Notes: generated by a model from the letters alone, not told the origin. A stretch of 64,000 nucleotides of DNA from CAG-177 sp051881535 (GCA_051881535.1 JBJEQB010000006.1:3263-67262), one strand, 5' to 3'; shown: positions 1 through 8,056, counted from the stretch's first letter. Made by a program: numbers and translations.

Positions 1-297
1 TCTAATCAGATCGAGGCAGCCCGTGTTGCTATGACAAGATACATCAAGCGTGGCGGTCAGGTCTGGATTAAGATTTTCCCCGACAAGCCCATCACAGAGA
101 AGCCCGCTGAGACCCGCATGGGTTCCGGTAAAGGTTCTCCCGAATATTGGGTTGCAGTTGTTAAGCCCGGCAGAGTTATGTTTGAGATTGCCGGTGTTGA
201 CAGAGAGCTTGCTGCTGAGGCTATGCGCCTTGCATCAAACAAGCTTCCTATCAAATGTAAATTTGTTACTAAAGAAGAATTGGGTGGTGAGCAATAA
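1..297 (+). CDS. rplP: 50S ribosomal protein L16, C-terminal part (gene begins before the window)
   Basis: The reading frame is open from the first base and gives the last 98 residues of L16, beginning SNQIEAARVAMTRYIKRGG. The family hallmark RMGSGKGSPEYWVAVVKPG follows at about residues 40-58 of this fragment. L16 binds 23S rRNA near the peptidyl-transferase centre and the A-site tRNA. The stop codon overlaps the start of rpmC by one base (TAATG), so the two are translationally coupled, as usual at the end of the S10 cluster. The true start lies upstream of the window. Identification is certain. Confidence 0.97.
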   Translation, partial: SNQIEAARVAMTRYIKRGGQVWIKIFPDKPITEKPAETRMGSGKGSPEYWVAVVKPGRVMFEIAGVDRELAAEAMRLASNKLPIKCKFVTKEELGGEQ

Positions 298-500
298 TGA
301 AAGCCAGTGAAATCAGAAAACTTTCCGCCGGTGAGCTGGATGCTAAGCTGCTTGAGCTGAAGGATGAGCTGTTTAAACTGCGCTTCCAGCAAGCTGTTAA
401 CCAGCTCGACAACCCGATGCGAATCAGCGCCGTTAAGAAGGATATCGCTCGTATAAAAACGATACAGAGAGATATAGAGCTTCACGGCTCTAAGTCGTAA
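297..500 (+). CDS. rpmC: 50S ribosomal protein L29
   Basis: This 67-residue protein has the L29 pattern: a basic, mostly helical protein starting MKASEIRKLSAGELDAKL, with the conserved FKLRFQ segment near residue 30. L29 sits at the polypeptide exit tunnel and helps dock the signal recognition particle and trigger factor. The ATG overlaps the last base of rplP, and rpsQ follows after about 20 bases. Length and position fit the family exactly. Confidence 0.97.
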   Translation: MKASEIRKLSAGELDAKLLELKDELFKLRFQQAVNQLDNPMRISAVKKDIARIKTIQRDIELHGSKS

Positions 501-520
501 GGAAAGGGAGGTTAAATGCA

Positions 521-778
521 ATGAGCGAAAGAAACCTCAGGAAAACCCGCGTTGGTATCGTTACCAGCGATAAGATGGATAAGACCGTAGTTGTTTCCGT
601 TAAGGACAGGGTCAAGCATCCTCTTTATAAGAAAATCGTTAACAACACATACAAGCTTAAAGCGCACGATGAAAACAATGAGTGCGGCATGGGTGACCGT
701 GTGCTTGTTATGGAAACCCGCCCCCTGTCAAAGGACAAGAGATGGCGTGTAGTAGAAATCATTGAAAAGGCTAAGTAA
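521..778 (+). CDS. rpsQ: 30S ribosomal protein S17
   Basis: An 85-residue S17 with the OB-fold opening RKTRVGIVTSDKMDKTVVV and the conserved HPLYKKIV near residue 35. S17 is a primary 16S rRNA binder in the body of the small subunit. An AAGGGAGG ribosome binding site lies about 8 bases before the ATG. The gene is in the standard order between rpmC and rplN. Confidence 0.97.
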   Translation: MSERNLRKTRVGIVTSDKMDKTVVVSVKDRVKHPLYKKIVNNTYKLKAHDENNECGMGDRVLVMETRPLSKDKRWRVVEIIEKAK

Positions 779-807
779 TTTGGCCCAAGTGTAAGGAGGA
801 AAACACT

Positions 808-1176
808 GTGATACAGCAACAGAGTTACCTCAAGGTTGCCGACAACACCGGAGCTAAGGAGCTTATGTGCATCCGCGTTCTCGGTGGTTCAGGCAGGAGG
901 TATGCCAATATTGGCGACGTCGTCGTTGCTTCTGTTAAAAAGGCAACACCCGGTGGCGTAGTTAAAAAAGGCGAAGTTGTAAAAGCGGTAGTAGTTCGCA
1001 CCGCAAGCGGTCTTCGCCGTGACGACGGAACTTACATTCGCTTCGATGAGAATGCAGCCGTCATCATTAAGGAAGACAAGAACCCCAAGGGCACCCGTAT
1101 CTTTGGGCCTGTAGCCAGAGAGCTTCGTGAAAAGGATTACACCAAGATTCTTTCACTCGCTCCCGAAGTACTTTAA
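808..1176 (+). CDS. rplN: 50S ribosomal protein L14
   Basis: A 122-residue L14, full length for the family, beginning MIQQQSYLKVADNTGAKEL with the motif GSGRRYANIGD near residue 30. L14 forms the inter-subunit bridge with 16S rRNA helix 14 and is the docking site for RsfS. The start codon is GTG at 808, set by the AAGGAGGAAA ribosome binding site just upstream. It is followed after 11 bases by rplX. Confidence 0.97.
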   Translation: MIQQQSYLKVADNTGAKELMCIRVLGGSGRRYANIGDVVVASVKKATPGGVVKKGEVVKAVVVRTASGLRRDDGTYIRFDENAAVIIKEDKNPKGTRIFGPVARELREKDYTKILSLAPEVL

Positions 1177-1190
1177 TCGGAGGTGCGATG

Positions 1191-1517
1191 ATGAATAAGG
1201 TTCATGTTAAAAAGGGCGACGAAGTCGTCGTTATCAACGGTAAGTACAGAGGCAAGAGAGGCAAGGTTATGCAGGTCAGCCCCTCTGAAGGCAAGGTTAT
1301 TGTTGAGGGCGTAAACATCGTAACAAAGCATGTTAAGCCCCGCAAGATGGGCGAGCCCGGCGGTCTTATCAAGGCTGAGAGCGCCCTCTATGCAGACAAG
1401 GTTCAGCTTATCTGCCCCAAATGCGGCAGACCCACAAGAACCGGTCACAAGATAGATTCCAAAGGCAAGAAGGTCCGCACTTGCAAAAAGAGCGACTGCC
1501 TTGCAGAGTTTGAATAA
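1191..1517 (+). CDS. rplX: 50S ribosomal protein L24 with a Cys4 zinc-ribbon-like tail
   Basis: L24 initiates 50S assembly and lies at the tunnel exit. The KOW domain is seen near the N-terminus (KKGDEVVVINGKYRGKRGKV). Two adjacent ATGs occur at 1188 and 1191. The GGAGGT at 1179-1184 is only 3 bases from the first and 6 from the second, so I use 1191 (108 residues). The C-terminal third carries C-x2-C (CPKCGRPT) and later C-x4-C (CKKSDC), four cysteines arranged like a zinc ribbon. Many L24 proteins lack them. Zinc binding is an inference from the spacing. Confidence 0.95.
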   Translation: MNKVHVKKGDEVVVINGKYRGKRGKVMQVSPSEGKVIVEGVNIVTKHVKPRKMGEPGGLIKAESALYADKVQLICPKCGRPTRTGHKIDSKGKKVRTCKKSDCLAEFE

Positions 1518-1535
1518 TAAGGGAGGACATAACAA

Positions 1536-2078
1536 ATGGCTGCAAGATTAAAAGAAATGTATGTCAAAGATGTTGCACCTGCTCTTATGAAGAAGTTTGA
1601 ATATAAGAGCGTTATGCAGATCCCGAAGCTCGAGAAGATTGTTATCAATGTCGGCTGCGGCGAGGCAAGAGACAATGCAAAGGTTCTTGACGCAGTTGTT
1701 TCAGACCTTAAACAGATTACAGGCCAGATGCCCGTTCTCTGCAAGGCGAAGAAATCCGTTGCTAACTTCAAGCTCCGTGAAGGCATGACCATCGGTGCAA
1801 AGGTCACTCTCAGAGGCGACAGAATGTATGAGTTCCTTGACAGGCTCTTCAATCTCGCTCTCCCCAGAGTCCGTGACTTCAGAGGAATTAACCCCAACTC
1901 ATTCGACGGCAGAGGAAACTACTCCATGGGTATCAAGGAGCAGCTCATCTTCCCCGAAATCGATTATGATAAGATTGACAAGGTAAGAGGTATGGACATC
2001 TGCTTTGTCACCACCGCAAATACCGACGAAGAAGCCCGCGAGCTGCTGACTCTTATGGGCGCTCCGTTCGCAAGATAA
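1536..2078 (+). CDS. rplE: 50S ribosomal protein L5
   Basis: A 180-residue L5, the normal length, with the family signature MQIPKLEKIVINVGCGEA near residue 27 and LPRVRDFRGINPNSFDGRGNY at about 110-130 (read in two parts). L5 binds 5S rRNA and contacts the P-site tRNA. A GGGAGGA site lies before the ATG. The following rpsN begins 13 bases downstream. Confidence 0.97.
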   Translation: MAARLKEMYVKDVAPALMKKFEYKSVMQIPKLEKIVINVGCGEARDNAKVLDAVVSDLKQITGQMPVLCKAKKSVANFKLREGMTIGAKVTLRGDRMYEFLDRLFNLALPRVRDFRGINPNSFDGRGNYSMGIKEQLIFPEIDYDKIDKVRGMDICFVTTANTDEEARELLTLMGAPFAR

Positions 2079-2090
2079 GGAGGGAATACC

Positions 2091-2276
2091 GTGGCAAAAA
2101 CATCAATGAAAGTTAAGCAGGCACGCCCTGCAAAGTACTCCACCAGAGCGTACAACAGATGTAAGATCTGCGGAAGACCCCATGCTTATCTTCGCAAGTA
2201 CGGCGTTTGCCGTATCTGCTTCAGAGAGCTGGCTCACGCAGGTCAGATCCCCGGCGTTAAGAAAGCAAGTTGGTAA
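2091..2276 (+). CDS. rpsN: 30S ribosomal protein S14, short zinc-binding type
   Basis: A 61-residue S14 of the short, zinc-containing (C+) class. The two CxxC pairs, CKICGRPH near residue 24 and CRICF near residue 40, coordinate zinc, whereas the long C-minus class has about 89-101 residues and no cysteines. S14 is a late-assembling protein of the 30S head. The start is GTG at 2091 with AAGGAGGG just upstream. Genomes often carry a zinc-free paralogue under Zur control elsewhere; none is visible here. Confidence 0.97.
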   Translation: MAKTSMKVKQARPAKYSTRAYNRCKICGRPHAYLRKYGVCRICFRELAHAGQIPGVKKASW

Positions 2277-2304
2277 TTGAGCAATTGCAAAGGAGGTAAA
2301 CAGT

Positions 2305-2703
2305 ATGCAAATTACTGATTCCATCGCTGATATGCTGACTCGTATCCGCAATGCGAATGCGGCAAAGCATGACACAGTGAAAGTCCCCGCATCGAACATG
2401 AAGAAAGCGATTGCTCAGATTCTTGTTGATGAGGGATACATCAAAGGATACAAGGTTGAGGACGACGGCAAGCAGGGCGTTATCGAAATCGCTCTCAAGT
2501 ACGGTCCCAACAAATCTCAGGTTATCACCGGCCTTCGCAGAGTTTCAAAGCCCGGTCTGAGAATTTATACAAATTGTGAGGATATGCCCAAGGTTATGAA
2601 GGGCATCGGCATTGCCATCCTCTCAACTTCAAAAGGCGTTATGACTGACAAGGACGCACGCAAGGCCAATGTAGGCGGCGAAGTTCTTGCATTTATCTGG
2701 TAA
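2305..2703 (+). CDS. rpsH: 30S ribosomal protein S8
   Basis: A 132-residue S8, full length, beginning MQITDSIADMLTRIRNAN, with the C-terminal signature STSKGVMTDKDARKANVGGE. S8 binds the central domain of 16S rRNA and in E. coli represses the spc operon at rplE mRNA. Whether that control exists here cannot be told from sequence alone. The AAAGGAGGT site is strong and well placed. Confidence 0.97.
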   Translation: MQITDSIADMLTRIRNANAAKHDTVKVPASNMKKAIAQILVDEGYIKGYKVEDDGKQGVIEIALKYGPNKSQVITGLRRVSKPGLRIYTNCEDMPKVMKGIGIAILSTSKGVMTDKDARKANVGGEVLAFIW

Positions 2704-2716
2704 GGAGGTGCCGTAA

Positions 2717-3262
2717 ATGTCACGAATAGGCAAGAAACCTATCGAAATCCCTGCGGGTGTTGATGTTCAGATTGACGGCAGCCTTATTACCGTTAAGGGT
2801 CCCAAGGGCACTCTTTCAAGAAATCTTCATCCCAATATGATCGTTGAAAAGGACGGCAACACAATTACTGTCAGCCGCCCCAATGACGATAAACTCAACA
2901 GATCGCTTCACGGTCTGACAAGAACGCTCATCAGCAATATGATAGTCGGTGTTAACGAAACCTTCAAGAAAGAGCTTGAAGTTAACGGCATCGGTTACCG
3001 TGCAGAGCTCAAGGGCAAGGATCTTCTTCTCAAGGTCGGCTATTCACACGATGTTATCGTTGCAGCTGCCGACGGAATTACAATCGAAGTTCCCAACCCC
3101 AACAAAATCGTAATCTCAGGCCCCGACAAGCAGAAGGTCGGACAGTTTGCCGCAAATGTTCGTGAGAAGCGTCCTCCCGAGCCTTATAAGGGCAAGGGCA
3201 TCAAGTATGCTGACGAACACATCCGCCGCAAGGAAGGCAAGGCCGGTAAGGGCGGCAAATAA
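2717..3262 (+). CDS. rplF: 50S ribosomal protein L6
   Basis: A 181-residue L6 with two tandem L6 folds. The opening MSRIGKKPIEIPAGV and the C-terminal signature PPEPYKGKGIKYADEHIRRKEGK (read in parts) are diagnostic. L6 lies near the sarcin-ricin loop and is required late in 50S assembly. It ends in the usual basic Gly/Lys tail. The gap to rplR (57 bases) is longer than others in the cluster and holds a small hairpin. Confidence 0.97.
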   Translation: MSRIGKKPIEIPAGVDVQIDGSLITVKGPKGTLSRNLHPNMIVEKDGNTITVSRPNDDKLNRSLHGLTRTLISNMIVGVNETFKKELEVNGIGYRAELKGKDLLLKVGYSHDVIVAAADGITIEVPNPNKIVISGPDKQKVGQFAANVREKRPPEPYKGKGIKYADEHIRRKEGKAGKGGK

Positions 3263-3270
3263 GCAACCGC

Positions 3271-3286
3271 GCGGCTATAAAGCCGC
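3271..3286 (+). other. Small GC-rich hairpin between rplF and rplR
   Basis: GCGGCT-ATAA-AGCCGC is a perfect 6-bp stem with a 4-base loop in the 57-base gap between rplF and rplR. There is no T-run after it, so it is not a terminator. It may be an RNA-processing or stability element of the polycistronic message. No function is proven. Confidence 0.4.
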
Positions 3287-3319
3287 AGGCTGCAAAGTCT
3301 TATTAAGGAGTGAAAAATT

Positions 3320-3679
3320 ATGGTTAACAGACCGGACAGCAATAAGGCCAGACAGGCACGCCATACAAGAGTCCGTGCCAAGATTTCCGGCACAGCCGAG
3401 TGTCCTCGCCTTAATGTATTCCGCTCCCTCCAGAATATCTACGCTCAGTTAATAGACGACGATAAGGGTGTTACCCTTGTGTCCGCATCAACTGTCGAGA
3501 AGGATTTCGAGGAATACGGTGGAAATAAGTCCGCTGCTCACAAAGTGGGCGAATTATTGGCAAAACGCGCCGCAGACAAGGGAATAACAGATGTTGTTTT
3601 TGACCGCGGCGGTTACATTTATCACGGCCGTGTTAAGGAACTGGCCGAAGGCGCCCGTGAGGGCGGCCTCAAGTTCTAA
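3320..3679 (+). CDS. rplR: 50S ribosomal protein L18
   Basis: A 119-residue L18 with an N-terminal basic tail (MVNRPDSNKARQARHTRVRAK), the motif ECPRLNVFRS near residue 32, and the C-terminal FDRGGYIYHGRVKELAEGAR. L18 binds 5S rRNA together with L5 and L25. An AAGGAG site is 9 bases before the ATG. The length matches bacterial L18. Confidence 0.97.
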   Translation: MVNRPDSNKARQARHTRVRAKISGTAECPRLNVFRSLQNIYAQLIDDDKGVTLVSASTVEKDFEEYGGNKSAAHKVGELLAKRAADKGITDVVFDRGGYIYHGRVKELAEGAREGGLKF

Positions 3680-3696
3680 GAAGGGGAGGAATACTT

Positions 3697-4197
3697 TTGG
3701 CTAAAATTGATGCATCGGCATATGAGCTCACAGAGCGCGTAGTAGCCATTAACCGTGTTTCCAAAACCGTAAAGGGCGGTCGTATCTTCAAGTTTGCGGC
3801 TATCGTTGTAGTCGGCGACGGAAACGGCATTATCGGTTTCGGACTTGGCAAATCAGGCGAAGTTCCTGACGCTATCCGCAAGGGAATTGAGGACGCCAAG
3901 AAGAACCTCATGCAGGTTTCTCTTAAGGGAACAACAATCCCCCACGAGATCGTCGGCAAGTTCGGCGCAGGCGTTGTTCTGCTCAAGCCCGCAGCACCCG
4001 GTACCGGCGTTATCGCAGGCGGTCCGGTTCGTGCGGTTGTTGAAACAGTAGGTATCAAGGATATCCGTGCGAAGGCTCTTCGCTCAAACAATCCCTGCAA
4101 TGTTGTAAGAGCTACGCTTGACGGACTTTCAAAGCTTCGCAATGTTGAAGAGGTTGCCGCCATCCGCGGCAAGTCTGCAAAAGAAATTTTAGGTTAA
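3697..4197 (+). CDS. rpsE: 30S ribosomal protein S5
   Basis: A 166-residue S5 with the double-stranded-RNA-binding-like N-terminal domain (ERVVAINRVSKTVKGGR, FKFAAIVVVGDGNG) and a C-terminal domain holding the conserved PHEIVGKFGAG. S5 takes part in translational accuracy and mRNA unwinding; changes in its N-terminal loop are known to give spectinomycin resistance. The start is TTG at 3697, supported by GGGGAGGA 6-8 bases upstream and by alignment of the MAKID start. Confidence 0.96.
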   Translation: MAKIDASAYELTERVVAINRVSKTVKGGRIFKFAAIVVVGDGNGIIGFGLGKSGEVPDAIRKGIEDAKKNLMQVSLKGTTIPHEIVGKFGAGVVLLKPAAPGTGVIAGGPVRAVVETVGIKDIRAKALRSNNPCNVVRATLDGLSKLRNVEEVAAIRGKSAKEILG

Positions 4198-4211
4198 GGA
4201 GGGCGGATTAA

Positions 4212-4409
4212 ATGGCAGATATTAAGGTAAAGCTTGTTAAAAGCCTTATTGGAAGCACCAAGCCTCAGATTGCAACCGCCCATGCACTTGGTCTTCATAA
4301 GATCGGCGATGTTTCGGTTCAGCCGGACAGCCCCGCAACTCAGGGCAAGGTAAGAAAGCTTTCTCACCTTATCGAAGTAACCGAAGCCGAGCAAGGAGGT
4401 GCAAACTAA
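4212..4409 (+). CDS. rpmD: 50S ribosomal protein L30
   Basis: A 65-residue L30: VKLVKSLIGSTKPQIATAHALGL followed by KIGDVSVQPDSPATQGKVRKLSHLIEV (read in parts). This short ferredoxin-fold protein is often dispensable in other phyla but is kept in the spc cluster of Firmicutes. Its stop codon overlaps the ATG of rplO by one base (TAATG), giving translational coupling. Confidence 0.97.
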   Translation: MADIKVKLVKSLIGSTKPQIATAHALGLHKIGDVSVQPDSPATQGKVRKLSHLIEVTEAEQGGAN

Positions 4410-4852
4410 TGAAGCTGCACGATCTCTCACCCGCTGCCGGCTCAACAAAAGAGCGCAAGCGCATCGGCCGCGGCCCCGCTTCGGGTCAGGGCAAAACTGC
4501 CGGTAAGGGTCACAAAGGTCAGAAGGCGCGTGCAGGCAGAGGTATGCGCGCAGGTTTTGAAGGCGGTCAGATGCCCCTTCAGAGACGAATCCCCAAGCGC
4601 GGATTCAACAACATCTTTGCAACAGAGATGGCAATAACAAACGTTGCTACTCTTGATAAGTATTTCGATGACGGCGCAACCGTCACCATCGACGCTCTTA
4701 TTGAGAAAGGCATTATCAAAAAGACTTTGGACGGCGTTAAGATTTTGGGACAAGGCGAATTAACGAAGAAGCTCACCGTTCAGGCAAATGCTTTTTCAGA
4801 TAGCGCAAAATCAAAAATCGAAGCTGCCGGAGGAAAGGCAGAGGTGATTTAA
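4409..4852 (+). CDS. rplO: 50S ribosomal protein L15
   Basis: A 147-residue L15 with the long Gly/Lys-rich extension GRGPASGQGKTAGKGHKGQK that threads into 23S rRNA, followed by the globular domain with FEGGQMPLQRRIPKRGFNN (in parts). It is the normal length and sits directly before secY, as in almost all bacteria. The ribosome binding site CAAGGAGGTG lies inside the end of rpmD. Confidence 0.97.
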   Translation: MKLHDLSPAAGSTKERKRIGRGPASGQGKTAGKGHKGQKARAGRGMRAGFEGGQMPLQRRIPKRGFNNIFATEMAITNVATLDKYFDDGATVTIDALIEKGIIKKTLDGVKILGQGELTKKLTVQANAFSDSAKSKIEAAGGKAEVI

Positions 4853-4853
4853 C

Positions 4854-6206
4854 GTGCTCCAAACTATTGTTAACGCATGGAAAATCGCCGACCTGAGAAA
4901 AAAGATGATTTTCACGGCTCTTATCGTGCTCATCTTCAGAATCGGTTCGGCAATCCCTGTTCCTTTCACCAACATCGGCGAGGCCGGTATTATTGCCGAC
5001 CCCAACGCCGGAACATTTATGAACTACCTGAGCATGATGACCGGTGATGCGTTCAATTACGGAACGATTTTCGCAATGTCCATCACCCCTTACATCAACA
5101 GCTCGATTATTATGCAGCTGCTCGCAGTTGCTATCCCCGCCCTTGAAAGGCTTCAGAAGGAAGGCGAGGAAGGTCGCAAGAAGATTGCTTCCATCACCCG
5201 CTTCGTAACCATCGCTCTCGGCGTTCTCCAGAGCACGGCTTACTACTTCTACCTTCGCAGCCAGGGCTACCTTGTAAAGGACGCTTCGGGCGCAAACTTC
5301 ACCGGTTTCTACGGTGTTTTCCAGGCTCTCGTTATCATCCTTTGCTTCACAGCCGGTACAGCCCTTATTATGTGGCTCGGCGAAAGAATTAACGAAAAGG
5401 GTATCGGCAACGGTATTTCAATCATACTTTTCGCCGGTATCGTTTCAAGAATTCCCACCCTTATTGCGACCCTGTTCGGCGAGTCAGGCTACTTCCAGAG
5501 AGGCGGTCCGTACTACTTCCTTTCTCCCTTCGTTGCAGTTATACTCATTCTGATGATTGCTTTCATCGTTTGGATGGATAACGCAGAGAGAAGAGTTCCC
5601 GTTCAGTATGCAAAGAGAGTTGTCGGCAGAAAGATGTACGGCGGTCAGAACACTCATATTCCCATCAAGGTTAATATGTCAGGCGTTATGCCCGTTATCT
5701 TCGCTTCGTCAATTCTTTCACTGCCCCCCACAATCGAGATGTTTGTTAAGTCAAAGATTGAGGCGGACAGCTTCTGGGATAAATTCTTCGGAATTTTCTC
5801 ATCAACTCATTGGGTTTACGGAATTATCTATTTCGTATTAATCATTGCATTTGCTTATTTCTATTCAAGCATTCAGTACAACCCCATTGAAATGTCAAAG
5901 AATATCCGCGACAACGGCGGCTCAATTCCCGGCATCCGTCCCGGCGAGCCCACCTCAAGATATATCGGCAAGATTATCAACAGAATTACGCTTCTCGGAG
6001 CTCTGCTTCTGAGCGTTGTTGCCCTCTTCCCGATTTTCTTCTCGCAGGTAACAACCTTCTTCCTTGACAAGTGGAACGAAGGCGCGTCGATGAACATTTC
6101 ACTCGGCGGTACGTCAATCATCATTCTTGTTGGTGTTGCTCTTGAAACCGTTAAACAGCTTGAGAGCCAGATGATGATGCGTCACTATAAGGGCTTCCTT
6201 GATTAA
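4854..6206 (+). CDS. secY: Preprotein translocase subunit SecY
   Basis: A 450-residue channel subunit of the SecYEG translocon with ten predicted membrane helices. Landmarks include the first helix region (IFTALIVLIFRIGSAIPVPF), the plug area, and the cytoplasmic C5 loop (NNGGSIPGIRPGEPT-like sequence near residue 355) that contacts SecA and the ribosome. The start is GTG at 4854, one base after the rplO stop, so it is coupled to rplO. In most Firmicutes adk follows secY; here map follows after 47 bases. Confidence 0.97.
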   Translation: MLQTIVNAWKIADLRKKMIFTALIVLIFRIGSAIPVPFTNIGEAGIIADPNAGTFMNYLSMMTGDAFNYGTIFAMSITPYINSSIIMQLLAVAIPALERLQKEGEEGRKKIASITRFVTIALGVLQSTAYYFYLRSQGYLVKDASGANFTGFYGVFQALVIILCFTAGTALIMWLGERINEKGIGNGISIILFAGIVSRIPTLIATLFGESGYFQRGGPYYFLSPFVAVILILMIAFIVWMDNAERRVPVQYAKRVVGRKMYGGQNTHIPIKVNMSGVMPVIFASSILSLPPTIEMFVKSKIEADSFWDKFFGIFSSTHWVYGIIYFVLIIAFAYFYSSIQYNPIEMSKNIRDNGGSIPGIRPGEPTSRYIGKIINRITLLGALLLSVVALFPIFFSQVTTFFLDKWNEGASMNISLGGTSIIILVGVALETVKQLESQMMMRHYKGFLD

Positions 6207-6253
6207 GCCCTGAGTAAATTCCGACGAATTTACCAATTTTACGGAGGATTAGC

Positions 6254-7003
6254 ATGATAGTGCTCAAAACAACCAGAGAACTCAGCCTTATGAAAGAGGC
6301 GTGCGTTATTTCTGCCCGAGCATTAAAGGCAGCGGGTGATGCGGTTGAGCCGGGGGTTACCACGGAGGAAATCAACCGTATTGCACATAACTTTATTGTT
6401 AAGCATGGAGCCGTGCCCACCTTTTTGGGCTACAACGGATATCCCGCTGCTTCATGCATTTCCATAAACGATGAGGTCATTCACGGCATTCCGAGCAAGA
6501 AGCGCGTTATCAAGGCGGGCGATATAGTCAGCATTGATGTCGGCGCGACCTTAAACGGCTATGTCGGCGATAATGCCGCCACTTTTGCAGCGGGCGATAT
6601 TTCGCCCGAGGCGCAGCGGCTGTGCGATGTTACCCGCGAGAGCCTTTACGAAGGCATCAAAGCGGCTGTCGCAGGCGGCAGGATCGGCGATATAGGCTCA
6701 ACAATCCAAAGGTATTGCGAGGAAAGAGGCTTTTCGGTGGTTCGTGAGTTTACGGGCCACGGTGTCGGAAAGCAGATGCACGAGGACCCCAGCGTACCGA
6801 ATTTCGGCACACCCGGTCGAGGTGTGCGCCTGCTCCCGGGCATGACCATTGCCATTGAGCCCATGATTAATCAGGGCGGCGCAGGCATCAGGCAGTTGCC
6901 TGACGGTTGGACTATTAAAACAAGGGACGGCTCTTTGGCTGCTCACTTCGAGCATACGGTGGCTATAACTTCAAACGGCCCCGTCATTCTCACTCAGATT
7001 TAA
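6254..7003 (+). CDS. map: Type I methionine aminopeptidase
   Basis: A 249-residue cytosolic enzyme that removes the initiator methionine. The five metal ligands are visible: Asp in VSIDVG and in GDNAATF, His in FTGHGVG, Glu in AIEPMIN and Glu in HFEHTVA. It has the length of the E. coli type (no N-terminal zinc extension). An ACGGAGGAT site precedes the ATG. It stands immediately after secY, the place normally shared with adk. Confidence 0.97.
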   Translation: MIVLKTTRELSLMKEACVISARALKAAGDAVEPGVTTEEINRIAHNFIVKHGAVPTFLGYNGYPAASCISINDEVIHGIPSKKRVIKAGDIVSIDVGATLNGYVGDNAATFAAGDISPEAQRLCDVTRESLYEGIKAAVAGGRIGDIGSTIQRYCEERGFSVVREFTGHGVGKQMHEDPSVPNFGTPGRGVRLLPGMTIAIEPMINQGGAGIRQLPDGWTIKTRDGSLAAHFEHTVAITSNGPVILTQI

Positions 7004-7012
7004 GGTGAGGCT

Positions 7013-7267
7013 ATGCTTGAAAGAGGAACGGCAGTCAGATCGTCTGCGGGCAGAGACAAAGGAAAGCTGCTTGCGGTTGTGCAAGCGGAAAATGACCGGG
7101 TTCTCGTCTGCGACGGCAAGGAGCGCCCCATTGATAGACCAAAAAGCAAGAATATTCGCCACATAGTAAGCGTCGGCGCTGCCGTCACGGAAGCCGAGCT
7201 TGCGTCAAACAGGGCGCTGAGAAAGGCGCTCAGGCGATTAAATGCAGAAATTAACGGCAACACTTAG
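7013..7267 (+). CDS. KOW-domain RNA-binding protein (L14e-like)
   Basis: An 84-residue basic protein beginning MLERGTAVRSSAGRDKGKLL, with a KOW-type beta-barrel start (G-x-x-V-x-S-x-A-G-x-D-x-G). Proteins like this lie between map and infA in many Firmicutes and are annotated as KOW-domain or L14e/L6e/L27e-like. Their function is not established, but the position implies a ribosome or translation role. The ATG has GGTGAGG upstream, and infA follows after 9 bases. Confidence 0.85.
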   Translation: MLERGTAVRSSAGRDKGKLLAVVQAENDRVLVCDGKERPIDRPKSKNIRHIVSVGAAVTEAELASNRALRKALRRLNAEINGNT

Positions 7268-7276
7268 GAGGTTATT

Positions 7277-7495
7277 ATGTCTAAGCAGGACATGATCGAG
7301 ATTGAAGGTACGGTAGTTGAATCATTGCCCAACGCAACCTTCCAGGTTGAGTTGGAAAACGGACACAGAATATTGGCTCATATCTCGGGCAAGCTCAGGA
7401 TGAATTACATCAAAATCCTGCCCGGTGATAAAGTGACGGTTGAAATGTCGCCATACGACCTCACTAAGGGCCGCATAACATGGCGTTCCAAGTAA
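7277..7495 (+). CDS. infA: Translation initiation factor IF-1
   Basis: A 72-residue S1-type OB-fold protein: MSKQDMIEIEGTVVESLPN, then FQVELENGHRILAHISGKLRM (in parts) and the terminal LTKGRITWRSK. IF-1 binds the 30S A-site with IF-2 and IF-3 during initiation. Length and sequence are typical. The gene lies between the KOW protein and rpmJ, as in Bacillus. Confidence 0.98.
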   Translation: MSKQDMIEIEGTVVESLPNATFQVELENGHRILAHISGKLRMNYIKILPGDKVTVEMSPYDLTKGRITWRSK

Positions 7496-7516
7496 GATCA
7501 AGGAGGGTATTCTAAT

Positions 7517-7630
7517 ATGAAAGTCAGACCTTCTGTCAAGAAAATTTGCGAAAAATGCAAAATAATCAAGCGCAAGGGAAAAGTAATGGTTATCTGTGAA
7601 AATCCCAAGCACAAGCAGCGTCAGGGTTAA
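7517..7630 (+). CDS. rpmJ: 50S ribosomal protein L36, zinc-binding type
   Basis: A 37-residue protein, MKVRPSVKKICEKCKIIKRK followed by GKVMVICENPKHKQRQG. The zinc ribbon C-x2-C (CEKC) plus C-x4-H (CENPKH) marks the C+ form. L36 is the smallest ribosomal protein and stabilises 23S rRNA late in assembly. AAGGAGGG lies 8-10 bases before the ATG. It is in its standard place between infA and rpsM. Confidence 0.97.
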   Translation: MKVRPSVKKICEKCKIIKRKGKVMVICENPKHKQRQG

Positions 7631-7671
7631 TCCCGGCGAAAACCAAGTTAATTTGGAGGTGCAACTGACAA

Positions 7672-8040
7672 ATGGCGCGTATATCAGGTGTTGACCTGCC
7701 CAGAGATAAGAGAATTGAAATTGCTCTCACATACATCTATGGTATAGGTCGTAAGACTGCAAGCGACATTATTGCAGCAACCGGCGTAGATCCCGACCTT
7801 AGAGTTAAGGATATGACCGAGGACGATGTTTCAAAGCTTCGTGAATATATCGATCATAATCTCAAGGTAGAAGGCGATCTTCGCAGAGAAACCGCATTCG
7901 ACATCAAGAGACTTATCGAAATCGGATGCTACCGTGGCGTTCGTCACCGTAAAGGTCTGCCCGTAAGAGGTCAGCGTTCAAAGACAAACGCCCGTACACG
8001 CAAGGGTCCCAAGAAGACCATTGCAAACAAGAAGAAGTAA
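7672..8040 (+). CDS. rpsM: 30S ribosomal protein S13
   Basis: A 122-residue S13 with a helix-two-turn-helix N-terminus (ISGVDLPRDKRIEIALTYIYG in parts) and the C-terminal basic tail RGLPVRGQRSKTNARTRKG-like that reaches the P-site tRNA and bridge B1. The start ATG at 7672 has TTGGAGGTG upstream. It opens the alpha-cluster part of the operon. Confidence 0.97.
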   Translation: MARISGVDLPRDKRIEIALTYIYGIGRKTASDIIAATGVDPDLRVKDMTEDDVSKLREYIDHNLKVEGDLRRETAFDIKRLIEIGCYRGVRHRKGLPVRGQRSKTNARTRKGPKKTIANKKK

Positions 8041-8056
8041 GTCAAGGAGGGATATT

